DNA of 45,241 nucleotides from an uncultured Bacteroidaceae bacterium (GTDB taxonomy: Bacteria > Bacteroidota > Bacteroidia > Bacteroidales > Bacteroidaceae), in assembly GCA_944320785.1 (NCBI GenBank), contig CALUIR010000022.1, positions 1 through 45,241 of the forward strand, given 5' to 3'. Below are positions 32,614 through 40,926 of the stretch, one piece after another (position 1 is the stretch's first letter; the number at the start of each line of letters is the position of its first letter). A program made the translations under genes and the position numbers. The notes under the pieces were generated by a model. The model made no database searches, was not told the DNA's origin, and worked only from the letters and a program-made list of their open reading frames with translations.

Positions 32614-34863
32614 TTGAATATGTTAAAAAGCGCATTGTACACATGTTTGGCAGCCGCTTTGTTGTCTCTTGCAGGTTGCAAGGAGCAAAAGGCCGTCAGC
32701 CTTACGCATTGGGTTGACCCGTATATCGGCACGGGTGGCCATGGGCATACATTTTTGGGAGTTGCAGCACCGTTTGGCGCCTTGCAATTGGGGCCATCCA
32801 ATATCAACAAAGGGTGGGATTGGTGTTCTGGCTATCATTATTCTGATTCTGTGCTGATTGGTTTTTCCCATCTTCACTTGAATGGGACAGGATGCTGTGA
32901 TTCCGGCGATTTGCTGTTTATGCCTTACACGGGAGAGATGAAGGCCTCGCCCGGCACGCAGGAGAATCCCACATCGGGTTATGGCTCGCATTATTCCCAT
33001 GAAAGGGAAAAAGCCCAAGTTGGATATTATTCGGTGATGCTGGATGATTATGGCATACAGGCGGAACTGACGGCGACGGAGCGTGTCGGGTTCCATCGTT
33101 ATACTTATCCGAAGGAAGCAGAAGGCAAACAACTGATGATTGACCTGAAAACGGGGCATGGCGATGACAGGGTCTTGGAAAGTTTTATCGAGCAGGTTGA
33201 CGAGCGTACGGTTAACGGTTACCGCTTTTCCACAGGATGGTCGAAAGGTGTCCAGAAAGTCTTCTTCACGGCTCAATTCTCGGAACCGATATCCGTGGCA
33301 TTGTTGGATGACACCGTGGAAGTCGCAGGGAAGAACCTGAAGTCCAAAGGGGTGAAAGCCAACGTGCGTTTTGCCGATATGGCAGGACAAGTGCAGGTGA
33401 AAGTGGGCATTTCTCCGGTAAGCGTGGAGAATGCAGCGCAAAACATTCTTGCTGAAGTGCCGGGCTGGGACTTTGAGCAAATCGTGGCGCAAACGACCGG
33501 GCGATGGGAAAAAGAATTGTCGAAAGTTTTGATAGAGACAGAAGACACGGTGGCGAAACGGGTGTTCTATACGGGGATGTACCATGCTTTCTTGCAGCCG
33601 GTCTTGTTTAATGATGTGAATAAGGATTACCGGGGTGCTGATGGCCAAGTCTATGCCAATGCCCCGTTTGACAATTACACGGTTTTCTCTTTGTGGGACT
33701 CATACAGGGTCGCTCATCCGTTGTACACGATATTGCAGCCGGAGCGTGTCTCTGATTTCGTGAAATCCATGTTGGCCATTTATGACCAGACGGGCTGCCT
33801 GCCTGTTTGGCATCTTTACGGTTCGGATACCTATGAGATGATTGGCATACAGTCTGTGCCGGTGATTGCAGATGCCATCTTGAAAGGTTATAATACATTC
33901 AATTACGAGCAGGCTTACAATGCCATGAAGCAATCCATGCTTAGCGATTATAAAGGATTGAAATATGTCCGTGAAAATGGTTACATCCCTGCAGATTTGG
34001 AGAAGGAGAGCGTGGCCAAAGGATTGGAATATGCATTGGCAGACTGGTCGGTGGCGCAAGTGGCGAAGAAATTAGGTAAAGAAGGTGATTATAGATTGTT
34101 TCAGGAAAGGGCGGGATATTACCGCCATTATTGGGATGCTTCCCTGCGTTTCTTCAGGGGGAAGAATGCGGACGGGAGCTGGCGTGAGGGCTTCAACCCG
34201 TTCCGCTCCGAGCATCGGGCTGACGACTATTGTGAAGGGAATGCCTGGCAGTATGCTTGGCTTGTCCCTCACGATGTCGAAGGTTTGATACAGTTGATGG
34301 GCGGGCAAGATGCCTTTGTCCAGAAGCTGGATTCCCTGTTCGTGTTGAATGAGTCGATGGGCGATAATGCATCGGGCGACATTTCCGGCCTTATCGGCCA
34401 ATACGCTCATGGCAATGAACCGGGACACCACATCACCTATTTGTATGCTTTGGCCGGGCAGCAGTGGAAAACGGCAGAAAAGGTCCGTTATATTCTCAAT
34501 GGCATGTATAGCGACAAGCCGGACGGCTTGCAAGGCAATGAAGATTGCGGGCAGATGTCTTCATGGTACATCTTTTCAGCTTTAGGTTTCTATCCCGTCC
34601 AGCCTGCGGGAGGAAATTATGTGTTTGGCTCGCCGTTGTTCGATAAGGTGGAGATTGCTTTGCCGGAGGGAAAGAAGTTCATGATTGTGGCCGTGAACAA
34701 TAGCAAAGACAACCCATACATTCAGTCTGTGGCGTTGAATGGGAAACCTTATCGGAAACCCTGGATATCGCATTCGGATATTATGGAAGGTGGAATCTTG
34801 GAACTGACGATGGGCAATACGCCTCAGGAACCCTTTGAAGCTGTGTGCCATGACGGGCAATAG
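32614..34863 (+). CDS. GH92 alpha-mannosidase, lipoprotein
   Basis: This 749-residue paralogue is clearly different from the first. It carries a lipobox L-A-G-C (Cys20) followed by K-E-Q-K, so it is membrane-anchored and might be surface-exposed. The mature start is W-V-D-P-Y-I-G-T-G-G-H-G-H-T, the most common GH92 beginning. The candidate acid is Glu541 in E-G-N-A-W-Q-Y-A-W. The base region reads Asn642-Glu643-Asp644 in G-N-E-D-C-G-Q, so the first Asp of the upstream paralogue is Asn here. The active-site loop is H-G-N-E-P-G-H-H. Two non-redundant GH92 enzymes suggest two mannosidic linkages in the target glycan. susC follows after 52 nt. Confidence 0.93.
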   Translation: MNMLKSALYTCLAAALLSLAGCKEQKAVSLTHWVDPYIGTGGHGHTFLGVAAPFGALQLGPSNINKGWDWCSGYHYSDSVLIGFSHLHLNGTGCCDSGDLLFMPYTGEMKASPGTQENPTSGYGSHYSHEREKAQVGYYSVMLDDYGIQAELTATERVGFHRYTYPKEAEGKQLMIDLKTGHGDDRVLESFIEQVDERTVNGYRFSTGWSKGVQKVFFTAQFSEPISVALLDDTVEVAGKNLKSKGVKANVRFADMAGQVQVKVGISPVSVENAAQNILAEVPGWDFEQIVAQTTGRWEKELSKVLIETEDTVAKRVFYTGMYHAFLQPVLFNDVNKDYRGADGQVYANAPFDNYTVFSLWDSYRVAHPLYTILQPERVSDFVKSMLAIYDQTGCLPVWHLYGSDTYEMIGIQSVPVIADAILKGYNTFNYEQAYNAMKQSMLSDYKGLKYVRENGYIPADLEKESVAKGLEYALADWSVAQVAKKLGKEGDYRLFQERAGYYRHYWDASLRFFRGKNADGSWREGFNPFRSEHRADDYCEGNAWQYAWLVPHDVEGLIQLMGGQDAFVQKLDSLFVLNESMGDNASGDISGLIGQYAHGNEPGHHITYLYALAGQQWKTAEKVRYILNGMYSDKPDGLQGNEDCGQMSSWYIFSALGFYPVQPAGGNYVFGSPLFDKVEIALPEGKKFMIVAVNNSKDNPYIQSVALNGKPYRKPWISHSDIMEGGILELTMGNTPQEPFEAVCHDGQ

Positions 34864-34915
34864 TTGAGGCTTTTGGAAATGGGCTTAATTCACTTAATCT
34901 TAAAATAATGATACA

Positions 34916-37900
34916 ATGAGGAATGTAAAAATGATGCTCTTGTTGCTTTTGGCAGGATTGCCAATGGCGCTGAAGGCACAGATAGCAGACGTGAGCGGCG
35001 TGGTGAGAGACCAAGCTGGAGAACCGCTTATTGGTGTGAATGTGCTGGTGGAAGGTACAACGGTCGGCACGATTACCGACATGGATGGAAAGTTCTCTTT
35101 GCGGGCTGACCGGGAAAAAGCCACATTGGTGTTTTCTTTCGTTGGCTTCAAAGACAAAGAAGTTTCGTTGAAAGGAGAAAGCTATTTGTCCGTGGTGTTG
35201 CAAGAGGACAATGAGGTTTTGGATGAAGTGGTTGTCGTTGGTTACGGTGTTCAGAAGAGGCAGTCGATTACGGGGTCTGTCGCTTCCATCAACCGTGACG
35301 AAATCAAGGCGGTTACTTCAGCAAACCTGACGAACTCTTTGCAGGGAAAAATTCCCGGCCTGAATATCAAACAAAACTCTGGTGAGCCGGGCAGCTATAA
35401 CAATAGTTTCAATATCCGTGGCTTGGGTAGCCCGTTGGTCATCATTGACGGCATTCCCCGTGATGACTTTGACCGCCTCGATCCGAACGAGATTGAGTCC
35501 ATATCTGTGTTAAAGGATGCTTCGGCTGCGGTGTATGGTGTGCGTGCTGCCAACGGTGTCATTCTGGTGACGACCCGGAAAGGGCAGAAAGGAAAGGCTG
35601 AAATCACTTTGAATGCTTCGTACGGCATTCAGAATGTCACCAAATTCCCGAAATCGGTAGATGCTTACGGGTATATGGAACTTTACAATGAGGCGATGGC
35701 CAACCGTGGAGAGACAGTGCCTACTTACGACCCCAGTTTGGTGACTTCCGGCTCTCCTTATGCGAATGTGAATTGGTATGACCAAGTGGTTCGCCCGTCT
35801 GTGCCGCAATACCAGCTTAACTTGACGGCTTCGGGCGGCAACGACCGTGTGCAGTATTTCAACAGCGTGGGATATTATTCGGAAGAAGGCTTGTGGAAAT
35901 CCAAATCCTTGAATTACGAACGTTATAATTTGCGGTCCAACATTACAGCGAAGATTACGAACCAATTGACGGTAGAGTTCCAGTTGGGCGGTTATTATGA
36001 CTACAAGGATGCTCCGGCTTATTATCCGTCGGAAATCTTCGATGCGGTTTCTGCCCAGGTGCCTATCTATGAGGTTTACGCAAACGGCAATCCCAATTAT
36101 TTGGGGTATCAATATAATGATGACAAGAATGCATTGATTAAGAGTTCCCAGGAATATGGCGGTTACCGCCGTACCAGCAACTTGCAGGTGCAGGCCACGG
36201 CTTCGTTGCGTTGGGACATCCCTTGGGTGAAGGGCTTGTCGGCAAAGGCATTGTTTGCATACGACCCTAAATACCACAATGACAAGCAACTGAAGAAGCA
36301 ATACAGGACATACAGGTATGATGCGGCAACGGATGAGTACAGCGTGGTGACGACATCTTCATTGTCGCGGGTGACGGAATGGCGTAACAGCACAGCCACT
36401 CCGACTTCCCAGTTGTCGCTCAGCTATGACGGGACATTCAAAGACAAACATAACTTGAGTGCCTTGCTGCTGTTTGAAACCCGTAAGTGGGAAACATCCG
36501 AACTGAGCGGCAGCCGCAATACGTTGATGGATGCGGTCGATCAGATTTATGCCGGCTTGGTGGATGACGCACGTGACATCAATGGCTCTGCTGACCGCAA
36601 CTCCAACATGGGGCTTGTAGGTCGCGTGAATTATGACCTCATGTCGAAATACTTGGTGGAGGCCAGCTTCCGTCTGGATGGTTCTTCTAAGTTCCGCAAT
36701 AAGAAATGGGGCTTCTTCCCCTCGCTTTCTTTGGGATGGCGCATGTCGGAGGAATCTTTCATCAAGGACAATGTGGACTTCATCGACAACTTGAAAATCC
36801 GTGGCTCTATCGGCAAAATGGGCGACGACAACACGGATGCTTACCTGTGGATGATGGCTTTCGATTATCCGGGCGGTGACAAGTATGTGCTGGGTGATCA
36901 AGGTTTGATTCCGGGCGTTGGCATGCCGCAGATTCCGAACTATAATGCCACATGGTACACCTCCACAACAAAGAATTTGGGCTTTGAACTGTCATTATGG
37001 AAGGGTGCCCTCCAAGTGGAGTTTGACTTGTTCCGCCGCGACCGCGATGGCCTGCTGGCTAACCGCATTGTTTCCGTGCCGGGGACGTTTGGCGCGACTT
37101 TCGCGAAAGAAAACATCAATTCCGACATGCAACAGGGCTTTGAATTGGTTTTGGGGCATGAAGGCCGGGCTGCGGACTTTACTTATCATATTTCCGGAAA
37201 CTTCACTTACACGTTGGCGCGCAACAAATACATAGAAAGAGCGCCTTCCGGGAACTCTTACGACAATTGGCGCAACAACCAGACTGACCGCAACAGCAAC
37301 ATTATCTGGGTGTATGACGTTGCAGGGCAATTCACGAGTGTAGATGAAATTTACAGCAGCCCGGTTTTGGACGGCAATTACACGCAGTACACTTACCTTC
37401 CGGGAGACTTGAAATATGTGGATTACAATGAGGACGGCATGATTGACGATTGGGACAAGCAGCCGATTCTCCGTGGCGATACGCCAGTCATGAACTATGG
37501 CTTGTCGTTCACAGGCCAATGGAGGGGGCTTGACTTGAGCCTGACGTTCCAAGGCGCGGCTATGTTCAACGGGCGGCTTGCCAATGAACCTTTGCAGTTC
37601 GGCGGCTCTTGGGACGTGTTCATGGATCGTTGGCACAAGGTAGATGCAGAGGGTAATCCTGCCCCGTTCGACAGTGATGCCACTTGGGTAGCCGGACGTT
37701 TTCCGTCCACTCGCCTGCAAGATCCGCAGAACAACCCGGAATGGTCTTCTTTCTGGTATAACAACTGCAGCTACCTGCGTCTTAAGAATCTGGAGATTGG
37801 CTACACTTTGCCGACAAAATGGACAAGCAAGGCCGGGATAAAGAAACTGCGTGTGTATGCGAACGGCTATAACCTGTTCACCATTTGCTCCAAGGACTTG

Positions 37901-37990
37901 GATTACATAGATCCGGAGAGCCCGAGCGGCAATCTTGCGCAGTATCCGATTATGAGAAATTTTAATTTTGGCATTAACGCAACATTCTAA
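34916..37990 (+). CDS. SusC-family TonB-dependent outer-membrane transporter
   Basis: The 1024-residue protein has a signal peptide (1-22, ending L-K-A-Q). A carboxypeptidase-D-like regulatory domain follows at about 24-100 (V-S-G-V-V-R-D-Q-A-G-E-P-L-I-G-V-N). The region D-E-V-V-V-V-G-Y-G takes the place of the TonB-contact segment. The plug has G-S-V-A-S-I and N-I-R-G-L-G-S-P-L-V-I-I-D-G, and the 22-strand barrel runs to a C-terminal Phe. There is no extra N-terminal DUF4974/STN domain, so signalling through an anti-sigma factor is unlikely. It imports the oligosaccharide captured by the SusD partner 12 nt downstream. Confidence 0.95.
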   Translation: MRNVKMMLLLLLAGLPMALKAQIADVSGVVRDQAGEPLIGVNVLVEGTTVGTITDMDGKFSLRADREKATLVFSFVGFKDKEVSLKGESYLSVVLQEDNEVLDEVVVVGYGVQKRQSITGSVASINRDEIKAVTSANLTNSLQGKIPGLNIKQNSGEPGSYNNSFNIRGLGSPLVIIDGIPRDDFDRLDPNEIESISVLKDASAAVYGVRAANGVILVTTRKGQKGKAEITLNASYGIQNVTKFPKSVDAYGYMELYNEAMANRGETVPTYDPSLVTSGSPYANVNWYDQVVRPSVPQYQLNLTASGGNDRVQYFNSVGYYSEEGLWKSKSLNYERYNLRSNITAKITNQLTVEFQLGGYYDYKDAPAYYPSEIFDAVSAQVPIYEVYANGNPNYLGYQYNDDKNALIKSSQEYGGYRRTSNLQVQATASLRWDIPWVKGLSAKALFAYDPKYHNDKQLKKQYRTYRYDAATDEYSVVTTSSLSRVTEWRNSTATPTSQLSLSYDGTFKDKHNLSALLLFETRKWETSELSGSRNTLMDAVDQIYAGLVDDARDINGSADRNSNMGLVGRVNYDLMSKYLVEASFRLDGSSKFRNKKWGFFPSLSLGWRMSEESFIKDNVDFIDNLKIRGSIGKMGDDNTDAYLWMMAFDYPGGDKYVLGDQGLIPGVGMPQIPNYNATWYTSTTKNLGFELSLWKGALQVEFDLFRRDRDGLLANRIVSVPGTFGATFAKENINSDMQQGFELVLGHEGRAADFTYHISGNFTYTLARNKYIERAPSGNSYDNWRNNQTDRNSNIIWVYDVAGQFTSVDEIYSSPVLDGNYTQYTYLPGDLKYVDYNEDGMIDDWDKQPILRGDTPVMNYGLSFTGQWRGLDLSLTFQGAAMFNGRLANEPLQFGGSWDVFMDRWHKVDAEGNPAPFDSDATWVAGRFPSTRLQDPQNNPEWSSFWYNNCSYLRLKNLEIGYTLPTKWTSKAGIKKLRVYANGYNLFTICSKDLDYIDPESPSGNLAQYPIMRNFNFGINATF

Positions 37991-38002
37991 AAGGCTGATA
38001 AC

Positions 38003-39889
38003 ATGAAGAAAATTATATATGGGGCATTGTTTGCCGCAATGACCTTGGGAACAACTTCTTGCAGTGACTTCTTGAATTTGTCCCCGCTGAACAAGATAAC
38101 GGAAAATGAGATTTTCGGCAGTGAGGCTGGCATCGAGGCTTACATGGCCACGTTGTACAACCGCCTCCCGATAGAAGATTTCAATTATGGCAGCGAGTCA
38201 GGTTTCAACAACTGGGTAGGCGGGTGCTTTGTTCCGGCCATCAGTTGCGATGAGGCCATCCACTGCGAATGGCCGCATGAAATCTTCGGCCCGGTAGGGA
38301 ACAATGCTTGGAACCGTTGGTGGGCTTACGACAATGTGCGCAACGTGAACCAGTTGATTCAGGAACTGGAACAGACCACGCTGTTTGCGCCCGAAAAGCG
38401 TGACGAACTGCTGGGAGAGGCATACGCGATACGTGCATGGTATTATTTCGGCATGGCCAAGCGTTACGGCGGCGTGCCTATCATCACCGTGCCGCAGCAG
38501 TATGACGAGAACAATCCTTCGGTGCTGCTGGTCAACAGAAGCACGGAGGAAGATACGTACAATTTCATCTTGGAGGACTTGGACAAGGCCATCACGATGC
38601 TTCCCGGCAGCCGTTCATCAAGGGAGAAGTACCGCATCAACAAGTATTCGGCAGCGGCATTGAAGAGCCGGGCGATGCTTTATGCCGGCTCCATTGCCAA
38701 GTATGGCTCATATGACAAGAACGGCTTGGTGGGCTTTGACGACCCTGCAAAAGCTGAGAAATATTTCAAGGAAGTCATCAAGGCGGTGGATGTGGTGCGC
38801 GAAGGCGGCTTTTCCTTGTATCGCGGCAATTCGGACAAAGCGAAGAACTACCAGGAAATGTTCTGGATCAAAGATGATTGCCCAGAGGTGATTTTCGTGA
38901 AAAAGTACGAATTTCCCGGTAAGGTGCATAACTGGGATTTGTGGCAGTCGCCATGGGGGTACCGTTACCCGGAAGGTTACGGTTCACGCTTGTCGCCGAC
39001 GTTGGATTTGATTGAGGCTTTCCCGATGGCGGACGGGACTTCCGGCGAGTTCCAGACCAATTCACAGGGATGGATTGTAGGGGATGACGGCAACATCCTG
39101 GAGGTGAAGGATCGCACGGAATTGTTTGCAGGGCGTGATTCCCGCCTGTATGCCACGGTGCTGATTCCCGGCGCGGAATGGACGAACGCCAAAGGCGATG
39201 TGAGCGGCATCATCGATGTGAAGCGCGGCATTGTGGAGATGAACGGCCAGAACGTGACCATCGTGAAGGAAGGCGGCGCTTTCACCGACCAGATAACTTA
39301 CACAGACCCGGAAACGCAGAAAGACACGCTCCTGAACGTGATTGGCGCGCAAGGCGTGGGCGGCAACTCTGAGTCCACCATCACGGGACTGTACATCAAG
39401 AAGTTCCTTTACGAGGGCAACGCCACGCAAGACCCGAAGCAGGACAGCGGCGAGCAGGACTGGTTTGAGTTCCGTTACGCGGAAATCTTGCTGAACTATG
39501 CCGAGGCTGCCGCCGAATTGGCCTCGATGGGCATCGCCGATTATGAGGCTCAAGGCTTGAGCGACCTGAATGATGTGCGCGACCGTGCCGGGGTAGATCC
39601 TGCTCCTTCACTCACCATCGACCTCGTGCGCAACGAACGCCGTGTGGAACTGATGTATGAGAACCACCGTTTCTGGGACCTCAAGCGCTGGCGCCAAGCG
39701 GATGTCATCATGAACAACCGGAAGATGAAAGGGCTTTACCCTTATTATGTAGCCAACAAGAAAACTTGGATATTCAAAAAATTGGAGGTAGGCAACGCCC
39801 ACGACTTCCGCCCGTACTTGTATTACATCCGCATCGAGGATGACCAGCGCAGGCTGAATCCGGGCATCGAGCAGAATCCGGGGTATTGA
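38003..39889 (+). CDS. SusD/RagB-family surface glycan-binding lipoprotein
   Basis: The 628-residue protein has a lipobox T-T-S-C (Cys20). SusD features are the early F-L-N-L-S-P-L-N-K-I-T-E-N-E segment, TPR-like helices (A-I-R-A-W-Y-Y-F-G-M-A-K-R-Y-G-G-V-P-I near residue 150) and the C-terminal signature R-R-V-E-L-M-Y-E-N-H-R-F-W-D-L-K-R-W. It sits as a lid on SusC and binds the glycan on the cell surface. It is somewhat longer than the usual 500-600 residues. The gap to the next PUL gene is 262 nt and contains the 4 x 21-nt array. Confidence 0.94.
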   Translation: MKKIIYGALFAAMTLGTTSCSDFLNLSPLNKITENEIFGSEAGIEAYMATLYNRLPIEDFNYGSESGFNNWVGGCFVPAISCDEAIHCEWPHEIFGPVGNNAWNRWWAYDNVRNVNQLIQELEQTTLFAPEKRDELLGEAYAIRAWYYFGMAKRYGGVPIITVPQQYDENNPSVLLVNRSTEEDTYNFILEDLDKAITMLPGSRSSREKYRINKYSAAALKSRAMLYAGSIAKYGSYDKNGLVGFDDPAKAEKYFKEVIKAVDVVREGGFSLYRGNSDKAKNYQEMFWIKDDCPEVIFVKKYEFPGKVHNWDLWQSPWGYRYPEGYGSRLSPTLDLIEAFPMADGTSGEFQTNSQGWIVGDDGNILEVKDRTELFAGRDSRLYATVLIPGAEWTNAKGDVSGIIDVKRGIVEMNGQNVTIVKEGGAFTDQITYTDPETQKDTLLNVIGAQGVGGNSESTITGLYIKKFLYEGNATQDPKQDSGEQDWFEFRYAEILLNYAEAAAELASMGIADYEAQGLSDLNDVRDRAGVDPAPSLTIDLVRNERRVELMYENHRFWDLKRWRQADVIMNNRKMKGLYPYYVANKKTWIFKKLEVGNAHDFRPYLYYIRIEDDQRRLNPGIEQNPGY

Positions 39890-39949
39890 TGAAAGCGGGT
39901 CCTCCCGCAAGGGAAGCCCCAAGGCGGCGGGCGGAAAATCCGTTTTGGC

Positions 39950-40069
39950 CGTATGGGAAACCCGGTTTGCGCGGGCAGATTCTTTATCTTTAGCTTAAAG
40001 ATGCACATCCTTAGCCTAAAGATGCACATCCTTAACCTAAAGATGCGTATCCTTAACCTAAAGATATAG
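39950..40069. repeat. Intergenic palindromic element with 4 x 21-nt array, copy 2
   Basis: Four units of exactly 21 nt at 39986-40069 share the consensus ATCYTTARSYTAAAGATGCRY with the array at 5263-5346. Unit 1 is a perfect hairpin with changed arms, ATCTTTA-gct-TAAAGAT instead of ATCCTTA-ggt-TAAGGAT. Both arrays are preceded by TTCTTT or CTTCTTT, and both have GGGAAACCCG 40-75 nt upstream and GCGCGGG/CGCGGG motifs nearby. This copy is inside the PUL, between susD and the DUF3823 gene. Confidence 0.85.
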
Positions 40070-40151
40070 AACTTGCCCCACTGTCCCGGCCTTGTTGCGC
40101 GGGAGATTCGGAAAAGTTATTCACCATTTAGAAATTTAACAGCGTACAGAT

Positions 40152-40889
40152 ATGAAAAAGACAAAATTGATATTCGCGATACTTCCCTTGTTGATGTCCT
40201 CTTGCTTTGAACTGGACAACTATGACGCTCCCAATGCAGGCATCGACGGGGCCTTGATTGACGTGGAAACTGGCGACACGATTTGCACCGAACAGCCGGA
40301 CGGTTGCCGCATCGAGTTGATGGATCTTTCCTACGAAAACCCCACGCCGCTCCAGTTTTGGGCGAAGGCCGACGGCACGTTCCGCAACGTGGCTCTCTTC
40401 AGCGGCTACTATGACGTGACACCTACCGAAGGCCCCTTCTTCCCGGCAGAGGCAGAACGGGTTCATTTAGAGGGCGTGACCAAGCACGATTTCAAAGTGA
40501 CCCCGTATCTTCGTATCAACATCGAGGACATTGTGTACGGTGAGCCGGGTTCGGCGGAGGTGACGGTGAAATATACTATCAAGCGCGCCACCACGCCCGA
40601 AGGGATGACCATCGGCAAGAAGACCATCGCCGAGGCAAGGTTGCTGTGCAACATTTACCCGGTGGTATGCTGCTACAACGGAGGTTTCATCGAGAACAAT
40701 TCTTCGACGAAAATCCTGAGCCGATCCACGGACGCGTCGATAGAGTCGAGGGTTTACGAAGACCAGGTGAAGAACTTGGAGAGCGGGAAGACGTATTACA
40801 TCCGCGTGGCCGCCCTTTCAAGCTGCGATTACAATTCATCCCTGCAGCGTTACAACTACACGCCGGTCATAGAGATTGTCGCTCCCTGA
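40152..40889 (+). CDS. DUF3823 lipoprotein, probable surface glycan-binding protein
   Basis: The 245-residue protein has a lipobox M-S-S-C (Cys18) followed by F-E-L-D-N, acidic residues that favour surface export in Bacteroides. The DUF3823 pattern is visible: G-A-L-I-D-V-E-T-G-D, T-E-Q-P-D-G-C-R-I, then W-A-K-A-D-G-T-F-R-N-V-A-L-F-S-G-Y-Y and P-V-E/T-E-G-P-F-F-like residues. It likely has two Ig-like or beta-sandwich domains, the second with Y-I-R-V-A-A-L near the end. Its place after susD is that of SusE/SusF-type binding proteins. The start follows an AT-rich leader with no strong Shine-Dalgarno. The gap to the GH3 gene is 37 nt. Confidence 0.85.
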   Translation: MKKTKLIFAILPLLMSSCFELDNYDAPNAGIDGALIDVETGDTICTEQPDGCRIELMDLSYENPTPLQFWAKADGTFRNVALFSGYYDVTPTEGPFFPAEAERVHLEGVTKHDFKVTPYLRINIEDIVYGEPGSAEVTVKYTIKRATTPEGMTIGKKTIAEARLLCNIYPVVCCYNGGFIENNSSTKILSRSTDASIESRVYEDQVKNLESGKTYYIRVAALSSCDYNSSLQRYNYTPVIEIVAP

Positions 40890-40926
40890 TGTCAGATTAT
40901 TAACCGATTATATACAACATATATTT

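Noticed and set aside
39823-40029. Minus-strand frame with M-C-I-F-R-L repeats overlapping the end of susD
   Set aside because: It is the same artefact of the second 21-nt array, on the opposite strand to a firm gene.
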